This document shows positions 49,213 to 62,434 of a stretch of DNA of 64,000 nucleotides, piece after piece. The notes under the pieces are model-generated. The model saw only the letters and a list, made by a program, of their open reading frames with translations. It was not told the origin of the DNA and did not search any database. Source of the stretch: Fasciola hepatica (taxonomy: Eukaryota; Platyhelminthes; Trematoda; Plagiorchiida; Fasciolidae); contig CANUEZ040000180.1 of assembly GCA_948099385.1 (NCBI GenBank), positions 632,501 to 696,500 on the forward strand, written 5' to 3'. The position numbers and the translations under genes are program-made. Within the stretch, counting starts at the first letter, position 1, and every line of letters starts with the position of its first letter.

Positions 49213-49446
49213 GTAAGTTACGTGAGAAATATCCGTATCGATTTTTTTGGTATCAGTATTTTTGATGACTTGTCAGTAGAGTATGCTTTTGAAAGTGTTA
49301 ACCTAATTTGAGTATTTCACAGAAGCACAGACTGATTGAATAATCTGTAGGGTTTCTATCGTTGCTGAACGTCACTGATAAAAGTGAAATTCAGCTGTTT
49401 AAAAATTAATTTTCCCCGCTAACTCTTTAGTGAATATCTTGAATAT

Positions 49447-49449
<3 letters not shown>

Positions 49450-49497
<48 letters not shown>
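49450..49497. repeat. (TA)n microsatellite
   Basis: About 48 bp of TA dinucleotides, about 240 bp after exon C. Confidence 0.95.
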
Positions 49498-49500
<3 letters not shown>

Positions 49501-52500
49501 TCACGACCTCACAGCAATGCGCTGCTCACGGCTGTGTGTACACTCGGCCCTTCAAGGAAAGACTGATGTCGTGTCAGCGCCAGATGTAATAAGTAGAGTT
49601 TGGTACGGAAACTGACGATTTGGAGTATGTTGTTGTGGGCGCGCGTAATGAGCGCGCCTCATTGCATAAAACGTCTGGTTAAATATTTTTGCGTCAGCTT
49701 CTTCGGCGATTGAATTCCTAACGGAAGTAGACCGAAAGCAGTAAATGACGCGATGGAATGTTGAAGGCAGTTGGGACTGAGCGTTGCCACTTTTTCAATT
49801 ACCCTCCTTGCGATTGTCAGTGTTTTTCAGCGCGAACTTTTACCACTCGTTTGGCACTCTTTTCACATCCAGTCTTCGTCATTTGCCTGTAACTCGTTTC
49901 TCACTGTAAACTGATTTATTTGAACCTTGAACTAATCTTGTTGTCACATCCGAGAGCATGACGCTACGTTGATGGCAAGTGACTGATCTCAGTCACTTGA
50001 CCAATAGCGTCGTTTTGTCTTCTTCACTATACTGTCAAAATGTTGACTAGTAAGTAAATGCAATTTAGGCACACCGATTCACTTCACGTGTTTAGATTTA
50101 TCTAGTTTCATTTGAGTAATAAGGCTTTGTGTGGAACCTCAATAAAGTGTTGTTATCTAATTGACTAACTTCACTGATACTCGTATTTTCTTACTTAATC
50201 CTCGCTGATATCTCCCTCAGTGATGTATAATGAACATTCTCTTTGAGTTTGCTTCGTTCAGGTCACCGATTCCTCATATCTCTTCGCATGTTGAACTGAC
50301 TCTAATGATAATTTTTCCTTTGGAATACCAGATACTTATTCCAGTACTGTCAATATGTTTGTAACTATGTTGCATAGAAAAATACACGTTAGGCCGTGTA
50401 TTCGTCCACGTATTAGAATTACCGGAAACATAGCTTCAAGTCAGTAAAACTTATTTTAGGGGTAGGAGTTTTTGATGAACACAGGCATAGCCGATCCTAT
50501 ACTACAGCGGAGCCATCACAAAGCCCTGACGTTATTCTGCCAGAAGCAATTATACTCACAAACTGTGACCAAAACTCTCTTTTTGGTTGTAATAGTGTAT
50601 TGTGCGATACTAACGCGTAGATTTCTTTAAATCACCTATCTTGTTGTGTTTTCCTGATTTTCCTGTTCATTATCGTTTCACGTATCGGGATTACCACCAA
50701 ACAGCTGGCATCGATTAGACTGACATTCATTGATGTGTGGAGTGCTCGTTTTTTATGCGCCTTACCATCGTGTTAAGTGCCTCTATCTGCATTTTTCTGG
50801 AAAACGCTCACTAGAACTAACGAGCACGCTTTATCATTAAGCTACTAGTCTTCATAGCTGATTTGTGACCGCGCCATGAGAGGTGAACCCTGACGCCACA
50901 TGACTAATCATTATGCCACTGGTCACTCCCTCCTCAGTTTCTGGAGATAGTTTGCATTCATTAGGTGCCTTGTTTATTTAATCGGGGGCATACAGTCTTA
51001 TTCATCAACTCTTTTTACTTTGTTGGTTTGTTTGTTGGTTCGTTGGTTTGTTGATTCATTTACCCAAACTGCTCTGTGTGCCTTCCAGTTGCAGCAAGTA
51101 GCACCTCCTCAAATCCCATTGTTGACAATGAAATTAGAAGTGATTATGAATTGGTGCATTTGAATATGTATATATATAACAGATTTGAACCTCAGCTTAA
51201 GATACCACACTCTCCAAAACGTCCACAACGACCTTACAGATTCTTACTCGTTGAAAATATCAATAATAATTATTTGTATTACTTCGTGGAGTATTCACCT
51301 GTATATGGTTCTGATTTCTAGAAATTCAAAGTTTAGAATTGCAGTTTGCGTTTCTGACTTTCGTCGTTCTGTATATTTCACATATGCATCAGATCGGGTA
51401 TCGTCTTCGGTCTAAAGACCTTCGTGCGCTTTTCTTCTGACGTGTAAATCTGTCTGTTGTGGGATCAATTAGCAACTAAGCATTCTGCATCAGAGCCCAT
51501 TTTGTTAGCAAAATCCACAGAAATTCGGTACAATAATTTTACTCTTGTTTAAAATGATTATCCATGCACGCCCACGGTATAGTAACTGAGACTCAAACTC
51601 TGCTCCAATGTGCAGTGATGTTACTTGTACCCTTCAACTTTGAAAATACCTAAACAAGACCAGAAAAACATAAAGACTTTGATAGACAGAAATATTTAAA
51701 AGTTTAACGCTTGAATTGTTGCTGAATTCGACAGTGTAGTAGTCCTCCAAGATGTCAACTTCCCTAATTGCAATAAACTCCACGAGAAATACTTGAAGTG
51801 CACGAAACGTCTCTTTATAGAAAATCTCCCTCTCCCAAAACCGAACAGGGAACACGCCCGTGGGATCCACTCCCCATCAAGGAACGTCTTCGGATGAAGT
51901 ATATTTGGGATTATTTTTCGGATCAAAATTGTTTATGCACCTTTGTCTTGGGTGTAATGTCGGTTGGAATTACTAAGCCATTGAACTTGGTGAGTTATAG
52001 TCATGTAGAACGAAGTTTATCTTGGCCAGTCAGCGATAATGATACAGAATTCACGTCTGGGAGTGAAAGGGTCTTCATTTAACGCTACAATCTCGTTATT
52101 GTCTACCTATCAAGGTGACTCAAACACTGATATGTTGTCCAGTAGTCACGATGCTGTTAGTCTGATTTGTATCAAATGCTTAGGAACTTTGAGGCCGCAT
52201 ATTGCACTATGACAAGTCAAACAACATATTCAGTTTCGATGAAATAGATGTGATGTTGCAAAGCAAGCCAAACAAGTGCCTCGTTCAGGTGAGTCAAAAA
52301 TGTTCTACATCCATACTTGAGACCCGTAGACAGCAATGCTATGCTCCTGGGCGTCCGGGGAAAAATCAACATCCTTGATCACCTCATAAGTGCCCATCTA
52401 ACCTAAAACCGATTGCAAATTGGAACTGAACACGTGACAATCGTAGAGCTTGGATGGAGAGTAGCACATTCGAGGGGATACTGTGATGCTGGGACAACGC

Positions 52501-53240
52501 ACTGGTTTTTATTGCTGGTCAATTGCAATGCACATTTTGCACGATCTCTGAGCCACATCGTTATTTGTTTACTTGTAGCATCCAATTAATATGTGAACAT
52601 GATGTAACTTGGTTTAGGAAACAACGCACCTCAGAGGTTTGGTATCCACCTTTTTCCGGGAAAAAAGAACAGAAGGATTTTGGGATGTTGTTCAAACCTT
52701 GCGTGAATCAGTTCCGACGTAGGTATTGTTACTTTGACTCCACAAAACCGTTCCGATAGTCAAACATGAAAACGCCGGATATTAAATGATACGTTTTGTT
52801 AAGTTTACTTTGCAGAATGGTTGAAAGACGAAAAATGCATACTTTTATCAAACACAACTTTTAAAATTGTACTACTTGCGTGACTACTTGTAGTTGTCTC
52901 ACGCCTTGAATGTAATACTTTTCAGCAGGAAACCCTTTGAGCGACCCCCTCTAGTATTCCTTCATAGGTGGATTACGGTACTTTGTGCACAATGCGCACC
53001 AGTATACTTTGACACTTAACTTTGGTCCAGTCCTAACAACTATAACCGATGCGCTGGGTGCGGTGGTTCTGGTTGCCGTCTAGCATCAAAAAGCCTCCAT
53101 TGGAAATCCTACCAAATGAATCTGTGAAAAAATTGAGAAATTATCTACAAGTGTTAGTATTAAGTTGACAAAGGCAGCGTGTGAATATAAGAGCGCTATC
53201 GACCGCGACACCTCTATGTTACCCAAATGATTTCATCAAT
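49498..53240. other. No supported gene; a doubtful tRNA-like repeat and a G/T-rich tandem repeat
   Basis: On the minus strand at about 50870-50940 there is a weak A-box/B-box pair (ATAATGATTAGT, then GGGTTCACC), possibly an old SINE. Otherwise short ORFs without recognisable domains, for example 51798-52082. Confidence 0.4.
51021..51058. repeat. Imperfect (GTTTGTTG)n tandem repeat
   Basis: Runs of ttggttt/gtttgttgg units over about 38 bp. Confidence 0.75.
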
Positions 53241-53249
53241 AAGTGATGC

Positions 53250-53850
53250 TACCTGAATTTTCCTATTGATTTCTCATCTTCCTGACATCAAGGGGTTTGG
53301 TGTTGAACCAACCAAGTCTCCAATCAGAAGAACGATGTCGTCCGTATATTTGAGGTTTGTTAATTACTCACCTGAGTGGAGCTCAGTACCACTATCTTCA
53401 AATGAGAAAGTCACCATGATCACAGCAATCACAATGTCAAACAGAAAAGTAGACTAGGCCAACCCTATTTTACACCACTTCTCGTGATGAACCCGAATAA
53501 GAGGTCACCGGAAGCCCTATTAGGCTTCTCCTATGGATAAAAACATTCAGTGGTGGAAATGATTTTTTTCTAGCACACCTTTCAACGAGAGGCGGTGTCC
53601 GAATACTGTGCGTTCGACCGAGTCGCAGTTCACTTTGAGATGAAGAAAAACAGACAGTGGACCTACGGAAGGTGTACCGGTGCTCTAGACTTCGTCGAAG
53701 ATTGAAGTTGTGAACAAAATAACCTCGCATTCGTTTAAGACCGGCTTGGGCACTGTCCGCGAGTATTGGATAAGAACCACAGAATACCACTAGGAAGTAG
53801 TTTAAGTGCGATGCTAACCAGACCTCTTCTCCAGTGGTTTTCACAGAAGG
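53250..53850 (-). pseudogene. RTE-like reverse transcriptase relic, antisense to the FLVCR-type gene
   Basis: Minus-strand frames give, in order, RT blocks comparable with the copy at 44-48 kb. AGLKRMRGYFVHNFNLRRSL followed by EHRYTFRRST matches the FRPGRGC..FTLRQ block. SQSELRLGRT lies at the motif A position. A decayed GVKQG-like block (53460-53500) and KYTDDIVLLIGD (near 53340, the Y-x-D-D catalytic box) follow. The endonuclease and C-terminal domain are not visible. Both Asp of the catalytic box remain, but multiple stops and frameshifts make it dead. Confidence 0.62.
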
Positions 53851-56119
53851 ACCTGTTAAGATTCCTCAAAATTCGTCATAATCACCGATTTCTACCAATC
53901 TTTCGGAACCTATTCCTGCACACTTGTAAACCCGAAATGCCTTTCGTCGGAGCTATTATCAAAATGGGCTGACTTCTTTAAAAAACATGGGACGACTAAT
54001 CCATCGGCTGTCTTCTGTCATCCAGTGCAGTTTGTATCACAGCAAACTTCTGTCGCTGACGATGAAGTGGTATCTACACTTAAAACTCCATCAGCTATGA
54101 TACTCAGCACTCCGGGTAAACTGTCTTTCAAAATGCTCCACTCAATGTTTTAGGCAAAACTCGTGAATTCGAATCAGTGAGCCACTGACATTCGTGACCA
54201 GTTGGATAGCACCTGGTTTTGTGAACCGGTTTTCTATTTGGTCGGGATTTATTACGGTTGCTGTCGATCGCCTCAGCCTTTTTAATTTTCTTAGGATTCG
54301 CAGTTCAACACTCCTCATGGGTGGTTTTTTTGGAAGTCCTTCAGGGCCGTACAGGAAACCATCTTCCAAAAACCACTAGGAGAGAAAAAGCACGCTGTTG
54401 TGTTCCCAGACAGGTATCACGATTTGGGGCAACAATTTATCAAGTGCATTCTGACCAACTGATCAAACGCGGTGAAGTTTACTAATTAAGTGATTCTGAT
54501 AATAATTGTCGAAGAATCTAAAAAATAAAGACTTTAAGGGGATAAACCCATCCGTTCCCATCGGAACCAAACTATTCAAGTGCATGAGGAATTTTCCGAA
54601 TGATCCCGCTTCTTGATAACAACCCGTAACTATGCGTAAAAATGTTTCTTAAGCACTATTCAACCCATCCCAAGGTAACGAAAAATCCGGGAGTTTCCCC
54701 GAACAGTTGCCCCGTTGTGATAATCTGACGTCTTTAGCGAAATTTTTCAGATTGAAGATCTCTTTGGAGCCAAGATAAAAAAATCAGTTTTATAGTAATA
54801 CAAAACTCATGGTTTGTTAGTCATAAGATCCAGTCAGTCTTTCAAAATTCTCAGTAGCTTTTTCTTCAGTCGCAGACCTACATCCCTCAGATTTGTTTAT
54901 TTCTTTTAAAAACATCTGGATTTCTTCCTAAACGGACGTTCTCGTTTTTCCTGCTTGTGGGTGCATTTTCCATGCTAAATTTGGTTAACTTTCAGGAGTT
55001 ATTGGAAAAGATTGCTCCATTATATCTGCCGTCAAAGACGGCTCGTGACTGAAGGCAAAGTCTTAAGATAAAACCCTTGTGCTGGTGTATGAATCCTTTT
55101 CACAATACATGGATGAGATAAGCCAACATCAATCATTACAAGAAAACCTGCCCACCTCAAGTGCATCCCAATCGTCTCAGGGTGGTTTGTATTTTTCTCA
55201 TCACAAACTTAGTCCCATGATTTTTTTTACTAGAAAAAAACTGTTTGGTGTAATATCTACCGTATTCTGGTCACGTTCTTGTCATTACGCTGCTCGATGT
55301 GGTGCGTTGCGGCTCTCTGTATCCTGTGAAGCTGATGGTGATCAAGAGTGTGTGTGGGCCTATCATATGACTCAAACTTTGCGGTTTACGTTAGGCTACC
55401 AATAATGAAATGTACTCAAAGGTGTGTTTCCTACAGTAGTTGCCAGTTGAAATTTTCTTGCGAATATTTTTCCAATTATTCATTGCACCATCGTACATGC
55501 ATGTGCCCCTCGTTCCTGTTGGACCATGTTCAGTGGTTTAATTCGTCTGACAATTAATATGCTTATTCATGATGTTATTGTTCAGCTTAAAGTTTGTATC
55601 GCTAATGTTTAACTACTAGTTGAGGTGGAATCATCATTGCTTGCTGGTACTGTCAGTCCTTCTCGATCGACCCGGCTGGTTTTCTGGTTTATGACAATGA
55701 ACCTTCGTTAAACTTGTGAATGTGTTATAGTTCAAAGCATCACTTACTATCACTTTATGAAACCTGAAAAGTTGATCGTGATCGGTGGATGGCTCTGGCC
55801 CACCTCAAAAGACCAACCAATAATTTCTCCCAACTAAGTGGATTTTACCAATTTTCCTGAGGCTAGCATACATGTAACTTGTGCAAAACGTCACGCTCAT
55901 TTTTGGCGCATAATCTACAGTAGTCACCGGTTAAAATGTTTTTCTGCATTCAGTTGTCTTATTGTTCTTCGTTTTTTCATGCATTGATGATGATCTTACG
56001 AGACTGCATGAGTCTTTTCTCCCTTTTCATACTCGCGTGTGTACTGCACTAATCTGTCTGTGACGAGTGGTATGCTTTTCCCTCTTTTCGCTCTTTCGCT
56101 GCTTCACTTCAGTTGTGTA
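53851..56119. other. No recognised feature
   Basis: Short ORFs only; the ORF at 55079-55405 (108 codons) has no recognisable domain. Confidence 0.45.
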
Positions 56120-57130
56120 GTTAAATTGATTCTTTAGATAGCCCTACCTTCGTATGAGAATTGTGGGATTAACCTTTGCTCAGACAGTAAACTGTCCGAC
56201 TTGGAATACACGGACGATATAGTTCCTTTGAGTTAAGATCCAGGCAAGTTGCGATCTTTCTTAGATAGCACATGTAACATCATAGCAACGTTTCAGATGC
56301 GTTTTGCACCTCCAAAGTGTCAAATGCTGCTACAGGATTGAGTTGGCGCTACATCGCATCTTATCTTTATAAGGGAGGCTCTAGTTGAAGTGGACAAGTT
56401 TTGCTGCCTGGACAGGTATATCTCACGAGGTTGATGAATATCAGATGAAGTGTCATCGCGTCCTGTTCGACTCAGAAATACGGCCGCTAAAGGCAGAAGA
56501 TAGACGAAGACTGTCAGTGTTCGAGCATCGATATCTCGGTAGCATTGCCTGAGTATGATTCGAACCGCGTATCAGAAATGCTGAGGTCAGACGTAAGGTG
56601 TTTGGAACCAGAAGTCATTCTGTGAATCAAGTACTGAATCTAAACGAGTTAAAGTGGTTGGGATATGTGTTACACATACCCACCAATAGGCTTCCTCGGC
56701 GTACGCTGTTTTCCGAGGCAAGTTTTGGTTGGAAGGTAGGTGGAGGTGGTCAGTTCATGACATGTTAAAAAGGTATAAAAACCTTGACCAATGAACTTGA
56801 CCACGTAGGACTTGTTAGAATTCTGGGTTAGGGTTCACGCAATCTGCCTACCAGATGGCTGGAGATATAAAGCGATATGACTAGGAGTCGTGACCAGTGG
56901 CGTAGTTGCATTCGAACTCTATTTTTCTTCGTGATTTCCGCTTCATACTTTGCTTGCGGCTCTTTTCCACTTCATGCTTATATTTTTTTGGCCCGTTACT
57001 GAACAGTGCTGGTATTTATCAACGGAAACCAGACTACAGTGGTACGAGGTTAAATGGACTGCGCTGATATGCTCTTCCATCCGATTTCGGTTGTTTAGCT
57101 CACCGAATGGACGTTTCATCATTAATCATC
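56120..57130 (+). pseudogene. 5'-truncated RTE-like retrotransposon relic
   Basis: Starts within the RT domain: LEYTDDIVPLS at 56201-56233 is the catalytic box. FQMRFAPPKCQMLLQD, EALVEVDKFCCL, RPLKAEDRRRLSVFEHRYLG, IRNAEVRRKVFG and LKWLGYVLHIPTNRLPRRTL follow, then a tail with SRDQWRS. Each block has a counterpart in the same order in the 44-48 kb copy. The loss of the 5' part is the usual result of incomplete reverse transcription. The 3' end is near 57110-57130, where atcatt repeats occur. Frameshifts and stops throughout. Confidence 0.75.
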
Positions 57131-60100
57131 ATTAACCCTCTAAATGAGCAGGTGTGTGTCGGACGCAGAACTGCTTTTATATGTTTTAATACAATCATTT
57201 CATGCTTTCCGTCTTTGTGGACTATTACCATACGTAGCTGTCTTTTAGCCCTTCTGTTCCGTTTCTTTTCGCTTGTTCCGGGCATCTTGTCCACTGTTGA
57301 CCCATATTTATTGAATACAGCAACATAAAACCGTTTCTGAACAAAGGTTATGGCGTTATCTGCCCGGTCGTTCAGACAGCCATTTGTCCGAGAACAAATG
57401 AATCTACCCACGTGTTTTTGAGAATTCGAGTTATCTTGAGATAGATATTCAACCTATCCTGTAACCACTACCTTGTGGCTTCAAGCACTGCATTTTTCTT
57501 GTCTTTTGGCGCTATTAAGGGCGTAAGCCCCTGTGTTCGTAGAGTTAGCAAAATACAGGAATCTTCTGTTTCAACAGTTTCTTAAGCAGTTACACAAACA
57601 TTCTAATTTTATAACTAATCCAAGATGGCAAGTGGCCTGTTTGAATCTGTCTTTGTAAACGACGGCTAATATACAGTGATATGTATTCCAGTATCTGCCT
57701 AACGAATTCTCATGGCTTTCATGAAACTAGACCCTAATAGAGTAGACACTAATCTGCAGCCCGTTACGAAAGTAGAACTTGGCTGTATGATCAACTTCAG
57801 TAGTTATAGATTTAGGATAATTACGATATGATTCATCTTACAGTAACAACGCTCACCTCATAGTTGAAAATCCTGAAAGAACTGCGCTACCGTTTCAAAC
57901 TTTTTAGGGATATATGGTTATATTTCCTTGCTACCTCACAGAACACTTCTAGGACGGTATTACGCGTGTCTTCAGTACCCACGCATATGAACACGACCAC
58001 GAACACAAAACTTAACACACATTAAATGTTTATTGTTTCCTCTGCAACCTATGTATGGTGACAAAACGATTATGAATTTTATATAAATCATCGTTCACCT
58101 GAATTTGTCATGTTAGGAATATAGACCTCCACTTTGTTTTTCGTAGAGAATCAGAATTTCCGTTTGACCCAATTAACAGTCGCAAACCATTACGAAAATC
58201 CAGGTCAAGAAACTAGATCGACTAAATTCTATTCCCAGTTCCATTTTTCACCCCATCCCTAATTTAACAGCTTTGCTCTCGACAATCTGAGAATCAAGCA
58301 TCTACTTTCATTACTAAAAATCATCGCAGACATGAGCATTCGAGGAATTTTCTACTTGTTATGGCTAAGTCGTCGTACACGCAGGCTAGAAGTCAGTTTG
58401 AAGTTCCACAGAAATGAGTCAGATGTCAAAAAACCCAGTTTTTCTCTGCTTACGTTGTATTTTTGTCGTGCTTTGAGTTTTGTACACTCCCCTGTGGCGT
58501 GTGTAATCCTGAAAACTCTTGCTTGAAACTTAGAAAACAAAGCTTTGGTGTTCTTCCAGTAATTTATTTTTAGTCTGACCATTAGCAAAGCGACTCTTCC
58601 AGACTCCTTCATCCGTACCCTCATTGCAGTTGGCTAAATGCTACTATACTTTTGTGACACAACCAGAAATCGGTACTAGGAATGATAGCTAGGCAAATTG
58701 TTGTATTTAGTTTAAATCTTCTAGTGTCCACTCAGCGATCAGTGATACTGGGAATAGTTATGATGCACTTCGACAGCTATCTCTCATGACAACTTAAAAT
58801 GGCCGCATTCAAGAATTTCGATTTTCTTCCTCAAGAGCAATGCGGGTCTCAGGAAAGTTAATTTCTCACATTTCATACGAGCGCGGATACCAGTTTGTGG
58901 TCTGCAACTGACTATCCCTTATCTGTTTCGTTTTCTGTATCTAGGTGGAGAAGATTAAGTGGGTGTATTCATGCTTTAATGTAATTCTCGGTGAGCCTTT
59001 CAAAATATACGTGATTATTACCTCGAGGATTGTCTGCTTCATTCCCGTCGGACGATGAGAAAATATAGATTTTCACATTAGTTATCTTCCCAGCCATCTA
59101 CGGAGAATGATTAATTGGACATTTGTAAGTTTTACCGGCATATTCAAGAGCAAATCAATCTGTGGTTTGTTTCCTCCTTGTAAACAATCAAACAGACTGG
59201 AAAATTTTAGCAGTCAATCGTGATAGGATTAGTGTGCTTTCAGCTATTGTTTATTTCGATTTTTTCACAGAAAATAGTCATTCTGAAGTAATCGTGTGCT
59301 AGAGGGTCATATAATATTGTAATAAAGAAGGAATAATAGCAGCAGTGGAGTGGAGTGTGCATGGTACTTACTGAGTAAGTAAGTAGTTGATTGCTAAAGA
59401 CACAAATGTGGACAGTAATGGAGCGACAATGAGTGCGAATACATCATACAGACTGGACACAGTAAATTAAAGCAAGGTATGCGAACCACATGATTGTATT
59501 CCGTAACTTAATAATGACTGTTTTCAAGTGAACTGAAGAGGCGGTATGCAAAATGGTTGTTTGATATTGATGATGTCATAACGAGTAATCTTCGTTGATG
59601 AGCATATTTATGGACTTCATCAGCGGTACCAGACACAAGAACCCGTTGGAGTGTATCACACAAAAATAAATGCAACTTTAGCAGCAAAAGTTTTATACTC
59701 ACCATTATTCACTCATTAGCGATGGCCCTATATGGCATGAGTATGAATCACTGAAAACGAGTTTGTTCGCCAACCTGTCTTCTCATATTGTGCTCACTGG
59801 GAATAATTGGACAAGTACTAAATTCACACGTCGCATTCCATTGAACCATTTCATCACAGTCCACCTACTTAGAATAAAAAGATCTACTTCACTCCAACTC
59901 GAGTGTCACTGAGGTCGGCAATAAACACTGCTGATAGACTGTTTTCGGACGGGACTTTGCTGGTTCGCGTGGGTTCAAATGCCACGGAGTCCGCGGACTT
60001 TCCCCATGTGCACCAATCCCCAACCATTTTCAAAATTTATCCAGCTTCAATTTAGAAAACGAGTGTGTTTGACGAAATTGATGAGATTACAGAGATGCGG

Positions 60101-62333
60101 AGTGGGAAAAATATTATTTACGTCTGGAAGACACTGTATTCTTGATTGTCGCATTTCCACTGATCCTCAGTTCCATTTCAGGAAAAGACCTAAGTGCATT
60201 TGACATAATATCGGATAAATGACGTAGAAACATAAAGTGTTTCTCGAAAAAAGTGGTAAATGTTTGGTCGAATTACAGTTCTCAAACAGTGATCCATATG
60301 TTTGGTTTTTTTCTTCGTGCATAGTTGGACAAATGAGCTATTTCTTGTAACCATCACCAGTGAATTGGTGCCCCTTTGTTGACACTGATGGATGATTCTC
60401 AGAAACTACGCAAATTTGCTATTGGTATTGATCGCATCACGGTCAAGACTAAATAACACGGTATTACCCAGTGTTCCCTTTGACTCATCTATGGATATTA
60501 TGTCATTAAATTCCAGTGTGTGAGCGCGCGGTTCCGTGGCTCAGTTTTGCTCTTCATTGCCTTCGATTCACGACCAACGGACTCACTACCACTACCACCG
60601 ATTCTCAAGTGGAACACGGAGTAAGCTGTTAAGAACCAACATGAATAGCTCAACAGTAATTCTGTGGGGCCCTTCCATTCCAGAACGCCTAGTTCAAGTT
60701 CCATTCGTTATCCGGTGGAGGATGTGAACTGTTATCGATTCCAGGCAAACAAAATATTATTCTCTCCATTTGCAATAGAGTTCTGTTGATTACAACTGCG
60801 AGCCAAATCAGCAAATACACAAAATGGCTCTTGCACTCCTCATGTTGAATATGCGAATAATCTGAGCGTCTGAGCATATATATGTATGTGATGTGCTCCG
60901 GTCTGCTTCGCCATGTGCCGGTGTAATTTCATATCCCTCAGAGAGACAGAGACAGAGAAACCAGTCATACGCTCGTCAGAGTTCATTAGCCATCCATTAT
61001 TTTATGCAGCCCAGTTCGACACTAGCTGCATCAGCAAGATCAGAGCATAACCTTCCGAAGTTAATGATTGGGAGAACTGAACATAACTGTATACGAACAA
61101 TTTCAAGGCTTAGCAGTACAATACTGATTAAAAAGTCCTCCACGCTAACAAACGCAACTTCATGCTTAGCAAAATGTGCACGATGCGAACAGTTTATAAA
61201 GCACCATTATGGCACCATCTAATCATCTTCAACGATAATCTATTCTGAACCCCGTGAAATTACCAAACTACAGTTATTATTCACAAGCTAATCATCAATG
61301 TAGTCCTGTGCACGTGTTTTGAAATGAGTTACTATTGAATAGGGTGCTCCGCTCTTTATGGCTTTGTTCCCCAATAAACAACATCAAACCAGCGAAATTT
61401 GTCATGTGGGCAAGTTTGTTTAAGTGCTCCATTGATTACCTGCTTTTTGCTTCCAAGGTCCAGCAGAGTGAATCAGACCAAAACCAAATAAACCCGAAGT
61501 ATCACAAACTCCAGAATGTTAAGATGTAGAGGCTGTCAATTAAAATGATTCCCTTTTTTGTCACTCTGAAGGTGATTGACGGCGGGATAAATGCTTTTAG
61601 ATTCAGTTCATTATAATCATCTTATGTAACAACAAAATGAGAAATCACATTGTTTTTACGTTGCCTGATCAGCTGAGAGAGAGAAGTCCTGAATACATTG
61701 CTAATAGTGTTCACATTTATCACCTAGTTTAGGTTTTTCAGGATACCGTCGGCTAATTGGTCGATATTGAACGGACACCAATCGAGGAATACGACTAGTA
61801 CTGTAATTTTGCGATAGATAAGTTTATTTGGCGATAACCTTACAGAAGTCACCTTTCATCTAACTTTCTCAGATTTTAAACACTCTTTCTAGAAGCCCTC
61901 GAACTGCAGATGCGGAGGACTTTATGAGGTTTTTCGATCAAGTTATCCTATCAGACCAGTCGGATCTTTATTTCATCTGCCTGGTCGCGGCCTAAAATAT
62001 TTCCCAAGTCGATGAACTACAAAAAGTCAGTGAATCGTGAATAGTGACGTCCTTATTGCGGTTTTGTATCGGAATCCATATGCGTTATGCTGTCTCCTAC
62101 TCATGCATCAGTGTAAAATTACCTTTTTCCTACCAGCCAATGTTAATTTTGAATCGGTAGCATGCAGTTCAACGTTTCAACGGCCCTTGTTTCCGTATTG
62201 ATTCCGTACATCCGCCTAGTGTAGGCTCTCAGTGATTCGCACCCGTTCAGCATGACAGACAATAAGAGTCTTCAACATTTACCTTCCCATTTGTGTTTTC
62301 TTCACACTCCAACCCCACCCCACCCCCTCTAAG
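57131..62333. other. No recognised feature before exon D
   Basis: Short ORFs only; nothing matching a known family. A C-rich pyrimidine tract (62308-62330) precedes the exon D acceptor. Confidence 0.5.
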
Positions 62334-62434
62334 GGAGACGTGCGAATCGGATGGATTGGATTTACAATGGTGATTTCCGGTATAGCGGGTTCTGTTATTG
62401 CCGGGATCGCGTTGGACAGAAGTAAGAAATACAA
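62334..62434 (+). CDS. FLVCR: FLVCR-type transporter, exon D (TM8 and loop 8-9)
   Basis: The exon starts after ctctaag (AG at 62332-62333), in phase 0 as exon C requires, and ends at donor gtaagt at 62435 in phase 2 (last codon begun as AA). It encodes GDVRIGWIGFTMVISGIAGS, then VIAGIALDRSKKY. This is the TM8 block of FLVCR proteins, where RIGLT-(V/I)-(V/I)-AGM-x-G and (L/I)WLD(Y/R)(S/T)KTYK are conserved; LDRSKKYK is the typical basic cytoplasmic end of TM8. With exons A-C this gives 746 nt of coding sequence in the window. The next exon (TM9 onward, beginning with a KxTT-like motif) was not found before 64000 and probably lies beyond the window. Confidence 0.87.

Larger units (their letters stand above)
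49213..62333 (+). other. Intron of the FLVCR-type gene between exons C and D
   Basis: About 13.1 kb, phase 0, gtaagt...ctaag. It contains a (TA)n array, a G/T-rich tandem repeat, and two RTE relics in opposite orientations. I see no other coding block that fits the transporter. Confidence 0.78.

Noticed and set aside
50870..50940. Weak A/B-box pair on the minus strand
   Set aside because: The B box (GGTTCACC) departs from consensus and no second copy was seen, so it is not listed as a SINE.
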